A stretch of DNA of 64,000 nucleotides from Nitrospinaceae bacterium (lineage in GTDB: Bacteria; Nitrospinota; Nitrospinia; Nitrospinales; VA-1): the NCBI GenBank assembly GCA_021604505.1, contig BQJC01000001.1:1385501-1449500 (forward strand), in the 5' to 3' direction. Below the pieces are notes generated by a model. It ran no database searches and was not told where the DNA came from. It saw only the letters and a program-made list of their open reading frames with translations. The position numbers and the translations under genes were made by a program. This document shows positions 61,876-64,000 of the stretch, in pieces. Position 1 is the first letter of the stretch. Each line of letters opens with the position of its first letter.

Positions 61876-64000
61876 ATGGAAAATAACGGCACATTGAAAG
61901 CAGTTCGTTTCATTTCCCTACCTCTTGTATCGGGCTGGAAACCCTTGATCGCGGCGCTCGTTATATTGCACGGATTCGGTTGCGCTTCCTCCAAAGGGCC
62001 GGCGGATTTTCCAGAGGAAACTCATTCGGAACGCTCTTTTTTGAAAAAGACAGCCGATTTCGTCACGCCTCGCAAAAAGTCACCCTCTCTCCTTCCCTAT
62101 CAAAAAGATTTGCGGCAGGCCCGCTATCAATACAATCTGCAAAATTATGACCTGGCGGAATTTTATCTGAAAAAAACCTTGTTGCAGGTTGGCGATGAGC
62201 CTTCGGCGCTGAAACTTCTTGCCTGGACCTATTTCTTCCAGAAGCGTTACGACAAAGCACTACTGGCTTTCGAACGCAACCACACGATCCATCCGCGGGA
62301 ACCCTCCTTTTTGATCGGAATGGGATGGTGTTATTTGAGCTTGAACAATCACCAACAGGCCCTCAAAACGTTTTCAAAAGCGGAGAAATTTTCTGACCGC
62401 ATTTATGATCTTCACAAAGGCAAAGCCATCATCCACCTAAAACAAAAAAATCCTGAGAAAGCGTTGCCTTCCCTGAAAAAAATATACAGTCCCTACGAGG
62501 TCGAATCCATTTTAACCTTTTGGCAAAGCCATGAAGATCTGAAAGCGGATGCAGCCCTGCCAGTGCTTCCCACTCAATCCGGGGACCCTTCGCTTTTCAC
62601 CTTGCCGGTAGAACACCCCCGGTATCGGAGCATTCTATGGCCTTTGAACCGGCATGAAGATGAGGCCCTGGAAAAAGCATGGCGTTATTTTCGCAAAAAA
62701 CTCTACCGGAGATCGCTCAAAGCGTTTCAGGATCTGCCGGAACCTTTGTTTCATTCCCTGGATGCCCAGAATGGCATGGCCTGGAGTTACCTTAAACTGA
62801 AAAAAATCGTAAAAGCCGAGCAGGTTTTTAAAAGTTTGTCCCGAAGACATCCCAATTTCATCGGCATTGTGAAAGGCATGCAGGAGTCCAAAAACATCAA
62901 AATGAAAAAAGGCGCTTTTGCTGAATACTATCTGGATCTGGGGAAGGCGCGGATCGCGGAGAAAAAATTTGAAGACTTAGTGGATGAGTACCCCGATTGG
63001 GCTTATCCCTACACGCAACTCGGAATGCTCGAGCTGAAAAACGGCAATCTTGAAGAAGCCAACGAATATTTTCAAGAATCCCTGGAGTTGGAACCTGGAA
63101 ATCAGGAAGGGCTCAAGGGACTTGAGGAGTTAGAGAAAATCAAAGCGCCAAAGCTGTATGCCGCAAACCAGGCGCGCAAAGCGGGGGATCATAAGGAAGC
63201 CGCATCGCTCTATTTCCACTATATTGAAGGCCAGCAGATCCAGGAACGTCTGACCGAACCTCAGGCCAGCGCCTACAGCGGACTGGGGTGGAGCCAGTAT
63301 GAAAAGGGACAATACGCCCTGGCCATCGAAAAATTCAAACAGGCCCGCAGACATAAAAAGTATCAAGCGGATGCCATCAAAGGACTCGGGTTTTCTTATT
63401 CCCGGTTAAAAAAATACAGGGAAGCCGCGTACTATTTAGAAATCGCTCACAGAATTTTTCCTGAGGAAGAACAAGTTTCGCATCGTCTGGACTGGGTTAT
63501 CTTAAAGAGTTGGAGAACCCCGAAAGCGCAACGCTATTTCGAAAAGGAATTGCAAACAAATCCGCTACGCCCTTCTTTGTACATGGGACTGGGCTGGGTG
63601 AATTTCCAACAAGACAAACCGGATCTGGCGGTGGAATATTTTTTGAAATCGATTTCCCTCGACCCGGATTCCGCCGTGTCCGAGGAGTTTTCCGAATTTC
63701 TGAGAAGCCAGCGCTTCGGTTGGCAGGTATATAACCGCCTGGGATGGGCTTATTACCACCAAAAAGATTTTGAAAAATCCAGCGAGATGTTCAAGGTGTC
63801 GATCCGGGAGCGTCCCGATCAGTCAGAAGCCAACAAAGGCATGGGCTACAATTTATACCAAACAAAACAGTATGAGACCGCCATCGAATATTTAAAGAAA
63901 GCTCTTGCCATCAATCAAAAACCCAATCCGGTGGTGGAAACCGTCAGCGATGACATGGGCCCTTTCAAAAAGCAGACCACCGTGCGAAGCAAACTGGCAA
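61876..64000 (+). CDS. TPR-repeat lipoprotein, truncated by window end
   Basis: At least 708 residues are visible. A lipoprotein-type signal ends in LHGFGC (Cys38), followed by a short linker and many tetratricopeptide repeats, such as ALLAFERNHTIHPREPSFLIGMGWCYLSL, then EEANEYFQESLELEPGN and YETAIEYLKKALAINQK. TPR superhelices bind peptides or proteins; lipid anchoring suggests a periplasmic or outer-membrane scaffold. The gene runs off the window end, so any C-terminal domain is unseen. It is divergent from the FGE-like gene. Confidence 0.85.
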   Translation, partial: MENNGTLKAVRFISLPLVSGWKPLIAALVILHGFGCASSKGPADFPEETHSERSFLKKTADFVTPRKKSPSLLPYQKDLRQARYQYNLQNYDLAEFYLKKTLLQVGDEPSALKLLAWTYFFQKRYDKALLAFERNHTIHPREPSFLIGMGWCYLSLNNHQQALKTFSKAEKFSDRIYDLHKGKAIIHLKQKNPEKALPSLKKIYSPYEVESILTFWQSHEDLKADAALPVLPTQSGDPSLFTLPVEHPRYRSILWPLNRHEDEALEKAWRYFRKKLYRRSLKAFQDLPEPLFHSLDAQNGMAWSYLKLKKIVKAEQVFKSLSRRHPNFIGIVKGMQESKNIKMKKGAFAEYYLDLGKARIAEKKFEDLVDEYPDWAYPYTQLGMLELKNGNLEEANEYFQESLELEPGNQEGLKGLEELEKIKAPKLYAANQARKAGDHKEAASLYFHYIEGQQIQERLTEPQASAYSGLGWSQYEKGQYALAIEKFKQARRHKKYQADAIKGLGFSYSRLKKYREAAYYLEIAHRIFPEEEQVSHRLDWVILKSWRTPKAQRYFEKELQTNPLRPSLYMGLGWVNFQQDKPDLAVEYFLKSISLDPDSAVSEEFSEFLRSQRFGWQVYNRLGWAYYHQKDFEKSSEMFKVSIRERPDQSEANKGMGYNLYQTKQYETAIEYLKKALAINQKPNPVVETVSDDMGPFKKQTTVRSKLA

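Noticed and set aside
1-64000. tRNA, rRNA and riboswitch genes
   Set aside because: Looked through the intergenic gaps for T-loop-like GGTTCGAATCC patterns and known riboswitch cores; none found by eye.

Overview
The window reads as chromosomal DNA of a Gram-negative bacterium. It carries a periplasmic lytic transglycosylase, MlaC-type periplasmic lipid carriers, lipoproteins with lipoboxes, MurJ and a type II fatty-acid cluster. Coding density, moderate GC and the family mix (a cytochrome c fused to an FTR1 iron permease, HD-GYP, many TPR proteins, REP-associated tyrosine transposases) fit a Nitrospinota- or deltaproteobacteria-like marine organism. That assignment is inference: there is no rRNA or lineage marker here. 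No tRNA, rRNA or CRISPR array was seen.

Layout. 1-7,920, mostly minus strand: a 5' portion of a lytic transglycosylase gene, a NUDIX hydrolase, a helical protein fused to an HPr domain, an HNH nuclease, and an operon of small membrane protein, VOC-fold protein and GlcD-like FAD dehydrogenase. 8,069-20,480: a membrane protein, a siroheme-synthase-type dehydrogenase, a MoxR ATPase paired with a large TraB/DUF5682-like protein, two MlaC paralogues, a metzincin protease, and a run of four genes ending in a BNR-repeat protein and a MoaD/ThiS-like protein. 20,672-25,633: MurJ, ThrH, a zinc-ribbon/SH3 protein, an M32 carboxypeptidase and a half-length ferritin-like protein. 25,761-29,604: an iron-uptake operon (cytochrome c-FTR1 permease plus a PepSY-TM/BNR protein) behind a promoter whose -10 box abuts a Fur-box match. 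29,635-40,455: KDPG aldolase, an HMGL-like aldolase, an EVE protein, HD-GYP, MgtE, radical SAM, cupin and small proteins.

40,505-47,908, minus strand: the classic lipid/ribosome cluster DUF177-rpmF-plsX-fabH-fabD-fabG-acpP-fabF-rnc-hspQ, closed by a clear intrinsic terminator. Next come xerC/D with an AT-rich HEPN-like gene just upstream, then typA, a class I fructose-bisphosphatase, hisS and fur (with its own Fur-box match), a beta-hydroxyacid dehydrogenase and an XRE-HTH/metallo-beta-lactamase fusion.

57,389-60,811 is a mobile/decayed island: one intact and two truncated copies of a Y1-type REP-associated transposase, at least five copies of the GTCAAG-N6-CTTGAC hairpin, an exported-protein fragment, an AT-rich orphan gene, and an Rhs remnant that runs out of frame into the 3' end of a formylglycine-generating-enzyme-like lipoprotein gene. 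The window closes in a large TPR lipoprotein gene.

The observations I would follow first are the C-terminal motif shared by the two iron-operon proteins, the HPr fusion, the MoxR/TraB-like pair, the RAYT/REP island and the HEPN-like gene beside the recombinase.
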